This document shows, in pieces, positions 1 through 9,794 of a stretch of DNA of 40,238 bases (positions within the stretch are counted from its first letter, which is position 1; each line of letters starts with the position of its first letter). The DNA is from Candidatus Omnitrophota bacterium (GTDB lineage: Bacteria > Omnitrophota > Gorgyraeia > JAGLLT01). The DNA lies in NCBI GenBank assembly GCA_023140385.1, contig JAGLLT010000044.1:1-40238 (forward strand), read 5' to 3'. The notes under the pieces are model-generated. The model did no database searches, was not told the origin of the DNA, and was given only the letters and a program-made list of their open reading frames with translations. The translations under genes were made by a program, and so were the position numbers.

Positions 1-946
1 TTGAAGGCGCGGGCCTGTTGTCAATAACGGCCAAAAAGGCCGGCATCACCTTGTCTTTTTTATCCCGCAGGCAAAAGAGCTTCTGGCCTTTTTTCATACT
101 GGTCATTAAAACTTCATCAGGCAGGGACAAAAATTTTTTACTAAAACTTCCTGAAATAAAACCGGGGCATTCAACAAGGTTAGTCATTTCATCAAGTAGT
201 TCCATGTCAAAATGCAGGCATCCTTTACACCTGGCGGCAAGAGCGCTAACGCCTTTTTCTATCTTCCGCCTTCTTTCGTTGAAATCTATATCAACACAAT
301 GTTTCTTCACCTTTCTAAAGTAATCCGCGGCGCCCTTAACCTGATAAGGCCCCGGCGCTAAAACCTGATGGCCAAAAGTAACGCCGCCTGATTTAACCCC
401 GGCCAACTCAAACGCAACCGGCATATCATTCCACAAAAGGAGAAGCCACCTGATGGGACGTATAAAGTCGTAGTTTTTATTCCACCGCATATTCTTTTCG
501 CAGGAAATAGAACCAATAAGTTCCTTTATGAGGCCGGGCAGCATAAGGATAGTTTTTTTAGCCGGCTCCTTTTTTATACCGTAAAGGTATTCGCCCTGTG
601 AAGTTTTCCTTATCTCAACATCAATTTCTCTCAAGCCGTTCTTCTTTAAGAATCCCAGAAATGCCCGGGTAGCCTTATTGTTTTCATCAAAGGCCATCTC
701 CTTTGACGGCCCTCTAAATTCTATCTCGCGAGGCTCCTGCAGTTCCCGCACACTCTTTACAAACACAACGAGTCTTCTGTAAGTATCAAAGGTTTCCACC
801 TCTCCAAAGACGATGTGATTACTTTTAAGTATACCGCGGATATTAGCCTTTAGCTGTTTAACTAAAGGATAAATAGAATTTGCCGGCAGCGGCTCTATTC
901 CAATTTCTAACAGTATAGTATTTTTTAAACTATTTTTTTCTGTCAT
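1..946 (-). CDS. glyS: Glycyl-tRNA synthetase beta subunit, N-terminal part (runs off the window edge)
   Basis: Own translation from ATG at 946 ([41 protein letters not shown]...), with GlyRS-beta-like features such as [10 protein letters not shown] and [10 protein letters not shown]. Directly downstream of glyQ with a short overlap. Absent from the ORF track because it has no stop in the window. Confidence 0.93.
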   Translation of the reverse strand, partial: MTEKNSLKNTILLEIGIEPLPANSIYPLVKQLKANIRGILKSNHIVFGEVETFDTYRRLVVFVKSVRELQEPREIEFRGPSKEMAFDENNKATRAFLGFLKKNGLREIDVEIRKTSQGEYLYGIKKEPAKKTILMLPGLIKELIGSISCEKNMRWNKNYDFIRPIRWLLLLWNDMPVAFELAGVKSGGVTFGHQVLAPGPYQVKGAADYFRKVKKHCVDIDFNERRRKIEKGVSALAARCKGCLHFDMELLDEMTNLVECPGFISGSFSKKFLSLPDEVLMTSMKKGQKLFCLRDKKDKVMPAFLAVIDNRPAPS

Positions 947-1784
947 GATTTTTTTCATAATAAATACGGGCGCACCCGGAAGCAAGTTTTCTTACCCTTG
1001 TTATGTAAGTAGCCCTTTCCGTTGAACTAATAGCCCCCCGGGCATCAAGTACATTAAATATGTGTGATATTTTTAAAACACATTCATAGGCGGGAATAGC
1101 CAGGCCGGCGGCAATTAACCGTCCGGCTTCTCCTTCGTACATCTCAAACAATTTAAGATGCAAACCAACGTCGGCCTTTTCAAAGTTATATTCAGAGCAC
1201 TCCTTTTCTCTCTCCCTCTGAAGGTCTCCGTAAGTTATACCCTCTGACCATTCGAGTTCAAAAAGGTCATATTTATTTTGGAGAACCATAGCTATTCTTT
1301 CCAAGCCATAGGTAATTTCACAGGGCACCTCTCCTAACTCTATACCGCCAATTTGCTGCATATAGGTAAATTGTGTAATCTCCAGGCCATCCAGCCAGAC
1401 CTCCCAGCCCAACCCCTTAGCTCCAAGAGTAGGAGATGACCAGTCATCCTCAATAAACTTTAAGTCGTGTTTCTTTGTGTCTATGCCGATATGCCTCAGG
1501 CTTTCAAAATACAGGTCTCTGACATTTTCAGGTGAGGGCTTTAAGATTACCTGATACTGATAATAAAACTGGAGCCTTAGCGGATTATCGGCGTATCTGC
1601 CGTCAGTGGGACGGCGTGAGGGTTGAATAAAAGCGGTATTCCACTTACCTTTATCCAGGCACTTCAAAAATGTAGCTGTATGAAAAGTTCCCGCCCCAAC
1701 TTCAATATCATAAGGATAGACGATCACACAGCCCTTGCTTTTCCAGAAACTTTCTATCGTAGAAACCAAATCCTGAAATTTCAT
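930..1784 (-). CDS. glyQ: Glycyl-tRNA synthetase alpha subunit
   Basis: [40 protein letters not shown]...; highly conserved GlyQ sequence, 284 aa. Confidence 0.97.
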   Translation of the reverse strand: MKFQDLVSTIESFWKSKGCVIVYPYDIEVGAGTFHTATFLKCLDKGKWNTAFIQPSRRPTDGRYADNPLRLQFYYQYQVILKPSPENVRDLYFESLRHIGIDTKKHDLKFIEDDWSSPTLGAKGLGWEVWLDGLEITQFTYMQQIGGIELGEVPCEITYGLERIAMVLQNKYDLFELEWSEGITYGDLQREREKECSEYNFEKADVGLHLKLFEMYEGEAGRLIAAGLAIPAYECVLKISHIFNVLDARGAISSTERATYITRVRKLASGCARIYYEKNHDRKK

Positions 1785-1876
1785 TTAAAAACCTTTAATT
1801 TTAGTTGAGCCATTTTAACACAGCAACTTTTACCAAGCAAGATTATATTTTTAATTTTAATTTTACGTTATCAACC

Positions 1877-1930
1877 ATCAGCTCATAGCTCTTTGTTTTA
1901 TACGCTATGCGCCATACGCTAAACGCTATT
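1877..1930. repeat. Heptanucleotide-phased intergenic repeat (ATCAGCT/CATAGCT, then ATACGCT/ATGCGCC/ATACGCT/AAACGCT)
   Basis: Read directly: ATCAGCT CATAGCT CTTTGTTTT ATACGCT ATGCGCC ATACGCT AAACGCT; 7-nt period. Confidence 0.7.
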
Positions 1931-1951
1931 AAAACACGCTTTACACTTTTT

Positions 1952-2698
1952 TTACGTGATGGCCTCTACAAAACTTTTTGATTTTATATTCGTATTAATG
2001 TGGAAACTAATAAAATCGCTTAATATTTTGCTTAACTGCCCTTTCACCTTACTGGTTAAATTGAGCCGCCAGACGTTATCAAAATCGGCCTTTTCTATGT
2101 GCAGCATAGTTGCCAGTGTTCCGTTATAAATCTCAAGAGAGCTTCTGTCGCTGCTAAAACATTCATCACAAAGAAGACCTCCGAGGCTGGTACTAAATCT
2201 GGCTCTTTTTGAAACAGACCTGGCGCAAATTATACAGGAATCTACTCTGGGCTTAAAACCGGAAAGGATTAAGGTTTTTATTTCATATATGTTTTTAACG
2301 GCGGCCGGATTACCCTTTTTTTTCAGGGAAAGCAGAGTTTTTAATATCAGCCTGAAAAGTTTCTCGTTTTTATCTTCATTTATAGTTATAGCATTGAGAA
2401 GCTCAATGAAATAAAAAGCATAGATTGTTTTTTCATAATCTATCCTTATCTCCTTAAAGTAATCTATTAAATCACACTGGCCAACCGTGTAAAGGCCGCC
2501 CCGGTTTTTTTTATAAAAAATAATTTCTGAAAGACTATATAATTCTAAAGAGTTATACGTCTTATTCAGGCCGCCCCTCACCCCTTTCATAACTCCGCTG
2601 ATCTTGCCAAAATCTTCAGTGTAAAAAGTGGCGAGAACTGACGTCTCCCGCAATCTTTGTTTTTTTAAGATTATTGCCCGGCTCTTCTCAACGCTCAT
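1952..2698 (-). CDS. recO: DNA repair protein RecO
   Basis: MSVEKSRAIILKKQRLRETSVLATFYTEDFGKISGVMKGVRG...; RecO OB-fold N-terminus, CIIC...CDEC zinc motif. Confidence 0.9.
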   Translation of the reverse strand: MSVEKSRAIILKKQRLRETSVLATFYTEDFGKISGVMKGVRGGLNKTYNSLELYSLSEIIFYKKNRGGLYTVGQCDLIDYFKEIRIDYEKTIYAFYFIELLNAITINEDKNEKLFRLILKTLLSLKKKGNPAAVKNIYEIKTLILSGFKPRVDSCIICARSVSKRARFSTSLGGLLCDECFSSDRSSLEIYNGTLATMLHIEKADFDNVWRLNLTSKVKGQLSKILSDFISFHINTNIKSKSFVEAIT

Positions 2699-2731
2699 TT
2701 AGAATACTCAAGGGGTACGCTTATAAAAAAT

Positions 2732-4030
2732 TCAGGTAAATACCCGAAACAGCCACGTGGCCAGTAAAAAGTAAATCAGAACACCCGTTATATCATTGGC
2801 CGTAGTTATAAAAGGGCCGCTGGCTATAGCCGGATCAATATCCAATTTCTCAAATAAAAAAGGAATTAAAACGCCGATGAGGGCAGCTACAATAATAGCG
2901 GCAAACATGGAAATCATTAAAACCAGGCCAAGTAAAGGATTGCTATCCAGCCAATAGGCCACCGCCCCAACCACAACTCCGCAGACCGTGCCCATTATTA
3001 AAGCCTGCTTTAACTCCTTCATCAATACTTTTATTACCTGGTCGATACTTATAGAGCCCGTCGCCAATCCCCGGACGGTAATAGTTGATGACTGCATACC
3101 TATATTGCCGCCCATACCTGTAATAACCGGAATGAAAAAAGCCATAGCGATAACCTTCTCCAGAGTCAGCTGGAAATTTTTGATAAGACTGGCCACAATG
3201 ATACCGCCGCACAAAGTAGCAATAAGCCAGGGCAGCCTGTACTGGGCGACCTTAAAGGCCGACCCTTTCAAAAGTTCTTCATGGCTGATGCCGGCCATCT
3301 TATATATGTCTTCCGTGTCCTCTTCTTTAATAACGTCAATAACATCATCAACCGTAATAATTCCAAGAAGCTTCTTATCTTCGGCTACAACCGGCACCGC
3401 TAAAAGGTCATATTTGGATACTATTTTAGCCACCTCTTCCTGATCCATCTCCGGATTAACAGTGACGGCCTCACGATTTACCAGCTCACGCAGTTTGGCA
3501 TTAGGCGGGGCTGTGATTAAATTCTTAATCGGCAAAATTCCGATAAATCTATTCTCTTTGTCAACTACATAGATGTAAACTATCTGCTCCTTAGTTTCTT
3601 TAGCAAACTGCCGCAAGGCCTCAATGGCCCGCGAGGTGGTGAAACTCTCATTTAAGGCCAAAAGATTAGTGGTCATAATTCCGCCGGCGCTTTCCTCGGG
3701 ATACTTCATTAGCTCCTGAACCTCCAGCGAATCCTCTTTTTTCATTAGGCGCAAAACATCTTTCTGCTTTTCGCTGGATAGATCGGCCAGTATATCCGCC
3801 GCCTCATCAGGAGGCAGCATTTCAACCATTTTGGAAATCTTAAAACTGGAAAGCTCTCTTAAAAGCTGAGATTCACCTTGCGCCTCAAGCTCGCTTAAAA
3901 CCTGGGCCGCCTTTTCATAATCCAGAGCCGCGAGTATAGCCAACCTGTCCCCATGCTCCTTTTTGCGCAAGACATCCGCTATGTCGGCAGGATGCATCGC
4001 TGACAGTTCCCTGATGTTTTTACTCTCCAT
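2732..4030 (-). CDS. mgtE: Magnesium transporter MgtE (N domain, CBS pair, TM domain)
   Basis: HPADIADVL, PEESAGGIMTT, CBS motifs, GMGGNIGMQSSTITVRGLATG. Confidence 0.95.
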   Translation of the reverse strand: MESKNIRELSAMHPADIADVLRKKEHGDRLAILAALDYEKAAQVLSELEAQGESQLLRELSSFKISKMVEMLPPDEAADILADLSSEKQKDVLRLMKKEDSLEVQELMKYPEESAGGIMTTNLLALNESFTTSRAIEALRQFAKETKEQIVYIYVVDKENRFIGILPIKNLITAPPNAKLRELVNREAVTVNPEMDQEEVAKIVSKYDLLAVPVVAEDKKLLGIITVDDVIDVIKEEDTEDIYKMAGISHEELLKGSAFKVAQYRLPWLIATLCGGIIVASLIKNFQLTLEKVIAMAFFIPVITGMGGNIGMQSSTITVRGLATGSISIDQVIKVLMKELKQALIMGTVCGVVVGAVAYWLDSNPLLGLVLMISMFAAIIVAALIGVLIPFLFEKLDIDPAIASGPFITTANDITGVLIYFLLATWLFRVFT

Positions 4031-4682
4031 CTTTTGGCCCTTCTTTTTTATAATCCGGCGTTACCTTGCCGCCGGAGACAACAAGTTTTAAGGCTTCTTC
4101 AACGCTCATATCAAGACATACCAGCTCTTTATCCGGCACCAGAATAAATATCCCTGAAGTTGGATTAGGTGTCGTGGGAATAAAAACGTTTATCATATTT
4201 AACCGTGTCCTGGCCTGCAGTTCTTCTTTGGTTTCGGAGATTACAAAACCGATTGAATAAATGCCCCTGCGGGGATATTCCACAAGAACCGCCTTCTCAA
4301 AGATAATTCTTCCCGAACCCAGAAAAGCGTTGCTTAACTGCTTAATGGACATATATATCTTGCTTATCATGGGCACTTTTAGAAAAAGCCGCTCAACAAA
4401 AGAAAATATTTTTCTGATTACAAAAATTCTCGCCGCCAGGCCCACTATAATTACTGAAGTAATAATACCAATAAAGACAACTCCTTTAAATATCTGAACG
4501 GCATAAGGAAAATAAATATCCGGCAGATAAGGCTGGACGGTCTGAATCAACAAGTTCGATATGGGTTCAACTATATAAGTAAGCGTTTTAATTACCAGCA
4601 GCCTGAATATTACATAAGTCAAAACTATCGGTAATATTACCACCAAACCTGTTAGAAAATAATTTCGCAGTTTTCTAAACAA
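4020..4682 (-). CDS. DUF502 family membrane protein
   Basis: RKLRNYFLTGLVVILPIVLTYVIF..., PTTPNPTSGIFILVP motif typical of DUF502. Confidence 0.85.
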   Translation of the reverse strand: MFRKLRNYFLTGLVVILPIVLTYVIFRLLVIKTLTYIVEPISNLLIQTVQPYLPDIYFPYAVQIFKGVVFIGIITSVIIVGLAARIFVIRKIFSFVERLFLKVPMISKIYMSIKQLSNAFLGSGRIIFEKAVLVEYPRRGIYSIGFVISETKEELQARTRLNMINVFIPTTPNPTSGIFILVPDKELVCLDMSVEEALKLVVSGGKVTPDYKKEGPKDGE

Positions 4683-4715
4683 CTTTAAACTCCTATGGTT
4701 TAATCAGTTTCACTT

Positions 4716-5429
4716 TTAATAAAAAAATCGATAAAAAATCTGAAAGCACAACAAAGTTACTATTACTCCCAGCACTCCCCCCGCAACAACCTCCCACAAG
4801 GTATGAATTTTAACCCGCACCCTGCTCTGGGCAATCAAGATTACCATTATCAAGACAAGAACCGCCACCAGGCTTTCTTTGGTCACCAAAACAAGAACTG
4901 TCCATATTGAAAAGGCAACCGCCGCGTGGCCCGAGGGCATCCCTCCCCGCAAAGGCTTCCCTTTTTTTGAAAGGGTCTTAGTTAAGATTACTAAAAAAAC
5001 AACAATTAATAACGAAGCAAATGTTATATGCCATGGCGAATACTGAATCCTTAACAAAATGGCTTCTATCTCAAAATCAATGATGGGCCTGGAGAAAACC
5101 AGGTAACCGACTATGAGGGAGTTAATGGCGGCAATTAACACACAGCCTGCTGTTACGTCTTTAACAACCCTTGCCAGCGGATGGAAGTTCGGCGTAATTA
5201 AGTCTATCACTTTCTCCACCGCCGTATTAAACATCTCCGTGATAAGAACCAGGCTCGCGGCAATGGCTACGAGGATAATCTCTGTCTTAGCCAGATTAAG
5301 AAAAAACGATAAAACAACTATAAGGACCGCGCATAAAAAATGCAGCCTCATATTTCTCTGGGTCTTTACGGTATAAATAACACCTTCTATGGCCGCGTTA
5401 AAACTATCAACCAAGGTTCTTTTTTGCAT
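4716..5429 (-). CDS. Diacylglycerol/undecaprenol kinase (DgkA-like) fused to PAP2 phosphatase domain
   Basis: N-terminal DgkA motif ITEMFNTAVEKVIDLI; C-terminal PAP2 motifs GMPSGHAAVAFS and SRVRVKIHTLWEV. Confidence 0.85.
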   Translation of the reverse strand: MQKRTLVDSFNAAIEGVIYTVKTQRNMRLHFLCAVLIVVLSFFLNLAKTEIILVAIAASLVLITEMFNTAVEKVIDLITPNFHPLARVVKDVTAGCVLIAAINSLIVGYLVFSRPIIDFEIEAILLRIQYSPWHITFASLLIVVFLVILTKTLSKKGKPLRGGMPSGHAAVAFSIWTVLVLVTKESLVAVLVLIMVILIAQSRVRVKIHTLWEVVAGGVLGVIVTLLCFQIFYRFFY

Positions 5430-5859
5430 AGTCTTTCAGGAGGCCTTCCTGCCGTTCAGCCAACTTTAAAAAATCTTTTTTAGTATAATCGCTCCAGCCT
5501 AAAAGATGCAATAAGCCGTGTATTATATAAAGCCTGATTTCACTTATAATACTTTTTTTTAAAGAAGCGGCCTGTCTTCTCGCGGTCTCTACAGAAATCA
5601 CAACATCCCCCAGATATGGCGCTGTCAAAGCCTTGGTGCGGCTGCTTTCCTGATAAAAAGATAAAACATCGGTCGCTTTATTTTTATTACGAAATTTCGC
5701 GTTAAATTTTTTTATCTCTTTATCACCGGTAAAAAGAATACTTACTTCCGTATTTTTACAACCTTCTTTTTTAAAAACAAACTTGCTAAACCGGCACAAT
5801 TCTTTCAAAGGCAAATGATAAAAATTTTGCTCATTTATTATATTTACCTTTAAGGCCAT
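5407..5859 (-). CDS. ybeY: Endoribonuclease YbeY
   Basis: TDVLSF and IIHGLLHLLGWSD zinc-binding motif. The ORF track starts at 5895; start MALKVNIINEQNF at 5859 is more likely. Confidence 0.92.
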   Translation of the reverse strand: MALKVNIINEQNFYHLPLKELCRFSKFVFKKEGCKNTEVSILFTGDKEIKKFNAKFRNKNKATDVLSFYQESSRTKALTAPYLGDVVISVETARRQAASLKKSIISEIRLYIIHGLLHLLGWSDYTKKDFLKLAERQEGLLKDYAKKNLG

Positions 5860-5881
5860 TACCGCTCTCTTCGCTCCTCTG

Positions 5882-8086
5882 TTACTCCGCTTCATTATCG
5901 GGATCGGGATACTCCACCCTGCTATGATAAATGCCGGCCAGCAGCCTTGAAAAACTCGCGGATATTTTATGCAAATCCTTTAAAGTTAAATCACACTCAT
6001 CTAACTGGCCGTCAATAAACTTATTGTTAATTATCTTTTGCACAGTCTTCTTAATTTTCTTGTGTGTCGGGCTGGCAATAGCACGCGTAGCCGCCTCGAC
6101 TGAATCAGCGAGGAGAACGAGAGCCACTTCCTTTGTTTGAGGCAGAGGCGCGTTATACCTGAAATCCTCCTCCTTTACCTCACCATCCTTCTTCTCCCGC
6201 TCTAACGCCCGCTGATAAAAATAAAAGGTAAGGCTTGTCCCGTGGTGCTGCCGTATAAAGTCTAAAATAGTATCGCTCAGTTTGTACTTCCTGGCTAACT
6301 CAACTCCCTCTTTTATATGACTGGTAATAATTAAACTGCTCATTTTTGGGGCAAGCTCAGCATGCTTATCATCAAAGCCCATTTGATTTTCACTAAAGTA
6401 CTCCGGTTTGCTCAACTTGCCAATATCATGATAATAAGCGCCGACCCTGGCCAGCAATGAGTTGGCTCCTATACTATCGGCCGCGCCCTCGGCTAAGTTA
6501 CCGACTATTAAACTATGATGGTAAGTCCCCGGCGCTTTAATAACCATTTCCTTCAGTAAAGGGTGATTAAGATCCGAGAGTTCCAGCAGGCTGATATTAG
6601 TTGTAATCTTAAAAAGATATTCGAGCACCGGCAAAATGCCCATTACGATAAAAGCGCAAACCAAACCGTTAATTAACCCCCAGAAACTTTCATATAATAC
6701 AGCTTTACCGTTTAATCCATGCATAAAATCTATATTTATAATAGTCAGGCAGCTCATTAGTCCGACAAAGAAGCCGGCTTTTAAAACCTGAGCCCGCCTT
6801 CTAACATTTTGTACTAAGTATATACCAATAAAGCCGCCGCTCAAACTGTAAATAAAGGTGCTCAACTGCTCACCGGTTATTATACCCACAAAGATACTTA
6901 AAAAAAGCGTCATAACAATAGCCAGCCTACCGTTAAGCAGAATGGCTATCAAAATAGAAATGCTTGCCAGAGGAATTAAGTAAACCGATAAAATCGAAAG
7001 CGATATTATTTTAGCTGACAGAATAATTAAAAAGGAAAGAAGCCCAATTAAAACCAGATACCTCGTATTTAAAAATACCGCGGGTTCATATAATTTGAGA
7101 TAAAGCAGAAAGAGCAGAAAAAACATGATAACAAACGTACTTATACTATAATAATAATATATTTTTGATGTTTTATTGCTTTCCTTATTTTGAATCTCCT
7201 GAGCTTTTTGAAGGTAAAGCGTATGCTGTCCGGTTACAAGCTGGCTTTTAGCAACTATAATACTGTTCTTTTTAATTAAATTCTGTCTGTAGACCGGAAG
7301 CGCTTTGTCTCTGGCTTCCTGCTTCCTTTTACCTGTCAACTCCTCGTTAAAAACGAGATTAGCCGATAAAACCCGGCTTATAATCTCCAAAGATGCGCTC
7401 CTGGCGTCCCGGCTGTCTAATCTGTCATTAATCAACCCTTGAGCAACCTCCAAAGCTTCAGCTTCCGTAATAACTTCATCAACTCCGGCGATCACCTCAA
7501 CATTCGCGCTTCGGTCTATAATGGTTATTTTCTTATCTCTCCTATCCAACTCCTTCTTTTTTTCAGGTACAACTATCGGCTTAGCCATTATCTCCCTAAG
7601 AAGGCCTTCAGTTACCCGCTCTATAGAGCTTAACTCTTTTTCCGCAAGAGCCATAAGGTAAGAAATATAGGAACTCTTTAAACTAATAGAGGTTTTGGTT
7701 TTTAAGGATGACGCTTTACGCTTTTCATTAAGCTTATCATCTTTTTTAAGCAGAGATATTTCATCAAAATAAATAGAAACCTCCGACAGAACCTGCCTTA
7801 CCTCTTCATTGTCTATCTCGTAAACATCCCGGACACCTGCGGCGGCATCTTCTTTTTTTTGCCTTGTCATCTTTTGGTTAATACCGGCCGGCACGTAAAA
7901 ATCACTGGGAGCCTTAATGGTTTTTGTAGCTATATCTCCCTCTCGTAAGCCGCCTTCATAAGGCCGCGGGCCGATGAGAATAATAAAAACGAAAGTGAGG
8001 CAAAAAACTGCTATTAAAAGAAAAGATGTCGTCTTCCTCAATACCGCGCGCGGATCTATAGACTTTAGAGCCTTATATCTTTTCAT
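5882..8086 (-). CDS. PgpH/YqfF-type 7TM-HD phosphodiesterase (predicted c-di-AMP hydrolase)
   Basis: 7TMR-HDED extracellular region, TM block, HD domain (GTYHHSLIVGNLAEGAA...YYHDIGKLSKPEYFSENQ). Start MKRYKALKSID at 8086 would cut the overlap with phoH to 14 nt; the track ORF begins at 8149. Confidence 0.92.
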   Translation of the reverse strand: MKRYKALKSIDPRAVLRKTTSFLLIAVFCLTFVFIILIGPRPYEGGLREGDIATKTIKAPSDFYVPAGINQKMTRQKKEDAAAGVRDVYEIDNEEVRQVLSEVSIYFDEISLLKKDDKLNEKRKASSLKTKTSISLKSSYISYLMALAEKELSSIERVTEGLLREIMAKPIVVPEKKKELDRRDKKITIIDRSANVEVIAGVDEVITEAEALEVAQGLINDRLDSRDARSASLEIISRVLSANLVFNEELTGKRKQEARDKALPVYRQNLIKKNSIIVAKSQLVTGQHTLYLQKAQEIQNKESNKTSKIYYYYSISTFVIMFFLLFLLYLKLYEPAVFLNTRYLVLIGLLSFLIILSAKIISLSILSVYLIPLASISILIAILLNGRLAIVMTLFLSIFVGIITGEQLSTFIYSLSGGFIGIYLVQNVRRRAQVLKAGFFVGLMSCLTIINIDFMHGLNGKAVLYESFWGLINGLVCAFIVMGILPVLEYLFKITTNISLLELSDLNHPLLKEMVIKAPGTYHHSLIVGNLAEGAADSIGANSLLARVGAYYHDIGKLSKPEYFSENQMGFDDKHAELAPKMSSLIITSHIKEGVELARKYKLSDTILDFIRQHHGTSLTFYFYQRALEREKKDGEVKEEDFRYNAPLPQTKEVALVLLADSVEAATRAIASPTHKKIKKTVQKIINNKFIDGQLDECDLTLKDLHKISASFSRLLAGIYHSRVEYPDPDNEAE

Positions 8087-9041
8087 CCTGTCCCTTTTCA
8101 AATTTTTCATAAGCCGAAATAATTTCCTGCACCAATTCATGCCTGACAATATCTTTGCCGCTTAGATAAACAAACTTTATGCCTTTTATGTCTTTTAATA
8201 CTGCCTGGATATGCACAAGCCCGGAGGGCTTGCCGCCGGGCAGGTCACTTTGAGTAATATCGCCCGTAACAACCGTTTTGGAGTTAAAACCTAAACGGGT
8301 TAAAAACATCTTCATTTGCTCGGCCGTGCAGTTTTGCGCCTCATCTAAAATAATAAAAGAGTCGTTTAATGTCCTGCCTCTCATATACGCCAGAGGAGCA
8401 ACCTCAATGACTCCCTTATCCATGTAACTCTTAACCCTGTCTACCTCCAGCATATCATACAAAGCATCATACAGCGGCCTTAAGTATGGGCTGACCTTTT
8501 CATAAAAATCACCCGGTAAAAATCCCAAACTCTCCCCCGCCTCTACCGCCGGCCTGGCCAAAATAATCCTGCTTGACTCTCCTTTTATCAAACTCTCCAC
8601 CGCCATAGCCATAGCCAGATAAGTCTTGCCTGTTCCGGCAGGGCCTATGCTGACTGTTATATCAAAGTTTCTAATGGCATCAATATACTCTTTCTGCCCG
8701 GCGGTTTTGGGAACTACAGGCTGTCTTTTATGGGAAACTTTTATTTTATCAAGATAAATTTTATCAATTTTTATTGGTTCATCGTTTTTTAGGTTTTTAA
8801 CGGCATAGGCCAGTTCAGATTTTTTTATTACTCCTCCCTTTCTGATGACCAGAAGGACCTCCTTAAATAAATCTATGGCCTTTTTTATATTTTTGTCACT
8901 GCCGCGAACGGTAAGCTTTTCACCGCGCGATATAACGGAAACATTCAACTCCTCCTCAATAAGCCTGAGGTTTTCATCATGCTTGCCAAAAAGCGCGCGG
9001 GCTTCTTTGTTATCCTTTAAGTCAATAGCCTTCGCCGTCAT
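8073..9041 (-). CDS. phoH: PhoH family ATPase
   Basis: GPAGTGKTYLAMAMAVESL Walker A, RPAVEAGESLGFLPGD, IILDEAQNCT Walker B. Confidence 0.95.
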   Translation of the reverse strand: MTAKAIDLKDNKEARALFGKHDENLRLIEEELNVSVISRGEKLTVRGSDKNIKKAIDLFKEVLLVIRKGGVIKKSELAYAVKNLKNDEPIKIDKIYLDKIKVSHKRQPVVPKTAGQKEYIDAIRNFDITVSIGPAGTGKTYLAMAMAVESLIKGESSRIILARPAVEAGESLGFLPGDFYEKVSPYLRPLYDALYDMLEVDRVKSYMDKGVIEVAPLAYMRGRTLNDSFIILDEAQNCTAEQMKMFLTRLGFNSKTVVTGDITQSDLPGGKPSGLVHIQAVLKDIKGIKFVYLSGKDIVRHELVQEIISAYEKFEKGQDEKI

Positions 9042-9058
9042 ATAGTTCTCGGAAAGGT

Positions 9059-9673
9059 TTATCGGGGAATCTTCAATTTCATGCCGGGCTTAATTAGCTT
9101 CGGCTTTTTTATCTTGTCTTTATTAGCATCATAAATAATCCGCCACCTGGTGGAATTTCCGTAAATTTCCGGACGGCCCGCTATATCCCACAAGGTCTCC
9201 CCTTTTTTTACGGTATATATATCAAATACGGGCTCTTTTATTTCTTCGATCTCCTCTATTTCCTCTATCCCTTCAAACTCTTCTATTATTTCACAGCTCA
9301 ATTCAGGAATTTCTACGGCCTCACCCTTTTTCCCTTCGGCTATAAAGTAACCTTTATTATAAGTACCGGGAGAATCAACCGCGCCTCTCTCAGACTCCCG
9401 TTTTTTCCTTGACTCATTCGCGCGTCTACTGTCTTCCTCAGGTGATTCATATCCCTGAAGGCGTGAAAGATCTACATCAACCTTAATAAATGATTTGGTC
9501 TTCTTGCGAGGCTTCTTCTCTCCGGCAGCCGGAGCACCCGAAAGATACCCCTGATTACCCGACACCTCCTGGTCAACCCTATCCACCGTAACAGTCTCAA
9601 CTGTAACGCACCCGGTAAGTGAAGTTACACCAACTAAAACACAAGCAAGCAAAATAGAATTTTTCTTAATCAT
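9059..9673 (-). CDS. LysM-domain lipoprotein
   Basis: Start [22 protein letters not shown] at 9673, downstream of AGGAG (track start 9697); lipobox LTGC; C-terminal [51 protein letters not shown] LysM. Confidence 0.85.
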   Translation of the reverse strand: MIKKNSILLACVLVGVTSLTGCVTVETVTVDRVDQEVSGNQGYLSGAPAAGEKKPRKKTKSFIKVDVDLSRLQGYESPEEDSRRANESRKKRESERGAVDSPGTYNKGYFIAEGKKGEAVEIPELSCEIIEEFEGIEEIEEIEEIKEPVFDIYTVKKGETLWDIAGRPEIYGNSTRWRIIYDANKDKIKKPKLIKPGMKLKIPR

Positions 9674-9695
9674 ATTATTTCTCCTCAATGAGGAC

Positions 9696-9779
9696 ATCAG
9701 TTACAACAACGAAGTTGGTGTAACTGATAAGCCCGAATTGATCCCCCCTGCGTGTTTTTAAAGAAAACAAGGGGGGATA
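9696..9779 (-). promoter_or_regulatory. Two-hairpin leader module, copy 1 (upstream of the LysM lipoprotein)
   Basis: ATCAGTTACAACAAC-GAA-GTTGGTGTAACTGAT inverted repeat (9696-9728) and GATCCCCCCTGC...AAAGAAAACAAGGGGGGATA palindrome (9740-9779); the second part is closely shared with 15294-15341. Confidence 0.6.
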
Positions 9780-9794
9780 TTAACGTCACCCGAA

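Noticed and set aside
2988-3443. 151-aa plus-strand ORF opposite mgtE
   Set aside because: Antisense shadow of a well-conserved MgtE gene; composition typical of reverse-frame translation.
9230-9290. Tandem IEEIEEIEE coding repeat in the LysM lipoprotein
   Set aside because: Triplet-phased acidic low-complexity linker, not part of the 7-nt repeat class; common in lipoprotein spacers.
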